Part shown: one piece after another, positions 29,505 through 30,364 of the stretch
Numbering within the stretch: position 1 is the first letter of the stretch
Layout: the number at the start of each line of letters is the position of its first letter
Origin: a virus
Length of the DNA: 30,364 nucleotides
Virus record (IMG/VR): IMGVR_UViG_3300030061_001034
Location: 1-30,364 of that record
Direction: 5' to 3' (one strand)
Notes under the pieces: model-generated
Told to the model about the DNA's origin: nothing
What the model saw: only the letters and a program-made list of their open reading frames with translations
Databases searched by the model: none
Translations under genes and position numbers: made by a program

Positions 29505-29968
29505 TATTAACCTACAATCAAATATTAAAAGAATTTTCAGACTTTGCTTCAGCACATAAGCAAATACAGAATTTTGGCAATGGTGACCTGTGGGAGATTG
29601 TTGAACATAATCAACTTTTAGATTTTAACTATCCTCTGTTTTGGGTAGTCGACCAACCTGCAACGTTAGGAGAAGGGACTTTTACTTGGAACTTTAATGT
29701 TTTAGCAATGGACTTAGTGAAGAAAGACGAGAGTAACGAGAATGACGTTAAATCGGATATGTGTCAAGTGTTGCTTGATTTAGTAGCATATTTTGAACAA
29801 AAGACCTCAACGACAAATAACTCAGACTGGTTAAAAGTTCAGTTAGTACGTTCTTCAACTATGTCGAGTTTTACTGAAAGATTTGAAGACGAGTTGACAG
29901 GATGGGGAATGAATATCGGTCTTAAAATACCGTTTAACTATGACAATTGTAATTTACCAATAACTTAA
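29501..29968 (+). CDS. head completion / tail terminator-like protein
   Basis: The 155-aa product begins [20 protein letters not shown] and contains [20 protein letters not shown] with [13 protein letters not shown] strands and a C-terminal [18 protein letters not shown]. Its beta-helical pattern and its place between connector and LamG gene suggest a neck or tail-terminator protein. ATGA overlap with the connector gene. Confidence 0.55.
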   Translation: MILTYNQILKEFSDFASAHKQIQNFGNGDLWEIVEHNQLLDFNYPLFWVVDQPATLGEGTFTWNFNVLAMDLVKKDESNENDVKSDMCQVLLDLVAYFEQKTSTTNNSDWLKVQLVRSSTMSSFTERFEDELTGWGMNIGLKIPFNYDNCNLPIT

Positions 29969-29972
29969 AAAG

Positions 29973-30364
29973 ATGCCAGTAATATTTAACCCTAAAAAAA
30001 TAAACGGATTATTTTACATTCCATCAGGAGCAACTAAGTCAGAGAGTGCTGCTTTTAGTTATTCAAAAAGCAGTTACAGAGTTGACGAGTCTAATCCTAC
30101 ACCAACGATTACAGGAGAATCAGGCGGAACGTTTACAGCATCACCTGAAGGATTAAGTATAAACTCTTCAACGGGTGAAATAACTCTTTCTACATCAACA
30201 ATAAACTCTTATACAGTAACTTATACTTTACCGAGTGGAACGTTTGAAAATCGTTCTTTAGGTATAGAGGCCGCAGCGTTCACAAATACAAGAAGCTTTT
30301 CTTTTGATGGGGTGAATGACTATTTTGATGCTGATATAAGCGCTTTAAATAATGCAACTGCTTT
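29973..30364 (+). CDS. Ig-like/LamG surface protein, N-terminal part (3'-truncated)
   Basis: The gene starts at ATG 29973 and runs off the window end. The first residues ([20 protein letters not shown]) form an attachment-like segment. Residues about 45-85 ([20 protein letters not shown], then a TGEI strand and [10 protein letters not shown]) resemble a putative Ig-type repeat. Then [20 protein letters not shown] starts a LamG domain. This is the N-terminal arrangement expected for a protein like that at 1-1016. Direct joining of the window ends would not be in frame (392 bases from the ATG leave 2 over), so sequence is missing between them, or the genes differ. Confidence 0.75.
   Translation, partial: MPVIFNPKKINGLFYIPSGATKSESAAFSYSKSSYRVDESNPTPTITGESGGTFTASPEGLSINSSTGEITLSTSTINSYTVTYTLPSGTFENRSLGIEAAAFTNTRSFSFDGVNDYFDADISALNNATA

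Noticed and set aside
1-30364. Integrase, repressor, attachment sites, tRNA genes, CRISPR array, insertion sequences
   Set aside because: None seen on reading both strands; tRNA absence is by eye only and should be confirmed with a tRNA finder.
30345-30364. Exact terminal overlap that would close the window into a circle
   Set aside because: No shared sequence between the two ends, and direct joining of the LamG parts is out of frame.

Overview
The window is a tailed bacteriophage (siphovirus-like) genome segment, probably nearly the whole genome of a phage infecting Flavobacteriia or another Bacteroidota. All recognisable genes lie on the + strand, are tightly packed (many ATGA or TAATG start/stop overlaps) and AT-rich. 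Starts are preceded by A-rich leaders rather than Shine-Dalgarno sequences (a recurrent one is AAAACAAACAnnATG), and the promoters resemble the Bacteroidota consensus TTTG-N19-TAnnTTTG. I see no integrase, repressor, tRNA, CRISPR array or insertion sequence.

Layout. (1) 1-1399: C-terminal part of a LamG-domain surface/tail protein, then two small genes. (2) 1383-3667: lysis module (membrane coiled-coil protein, DUF5675-like protein, holin-like protein) and a metallophosphoesterase. (3) 3719-12484: a long early operon behind a promoter. It holds many small hypothetical genes, a Red-like recombination set (candidate annealing protein, YqaJ-type exonuclease, SSB-like protein, two PD-(D/E)XK nucleases), replication genes (DUF1376-like initiator carrying iteron-like repeats, DnaB/RecA-fold ATPase), a Mom-like DNA-modification acyltransferase, a sigma-like protein and a second GNAT protein. 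(4) 12477-14112: small and large terminase. (5) 14113-15002: two promoter-gene-terminator cassettes, an array of 11-bp iterons nearly identical to those inside the initiator gene, and a leader with a terminator ahead of the structural genes. (6) 15003-24194: tail assembly chaperone with a likely -1 frameshift extension, tail completion protein, baseplate/fibre proteins, tape measure, XkdF-like protease. (7) 24265-29968: scaffold, major capsid protein, probable tail tube, portal fusion, connectors. (8) 29973-30364: N-terminal part of an Ig/LamG protein that may be the same gene that opens the window.

How it works together. Host RNA polymerase would read the early operon and the two cassettes from Bacteroidota-type promoters. 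The recombination and replication proteins would act on the iteron origin(s), and the Mom-like enzyme could protect progeny DNA from host restriction. The sigma-like protein is a candidate switch to the late structural genes. Terminase packages DNA into heads built from portal, scaffold, protease and capsid protein. The LamG protein and the 1030-residue fibre are the likely host-recognition parts. Functional names rest on motif recognition by eye; no database search was run.
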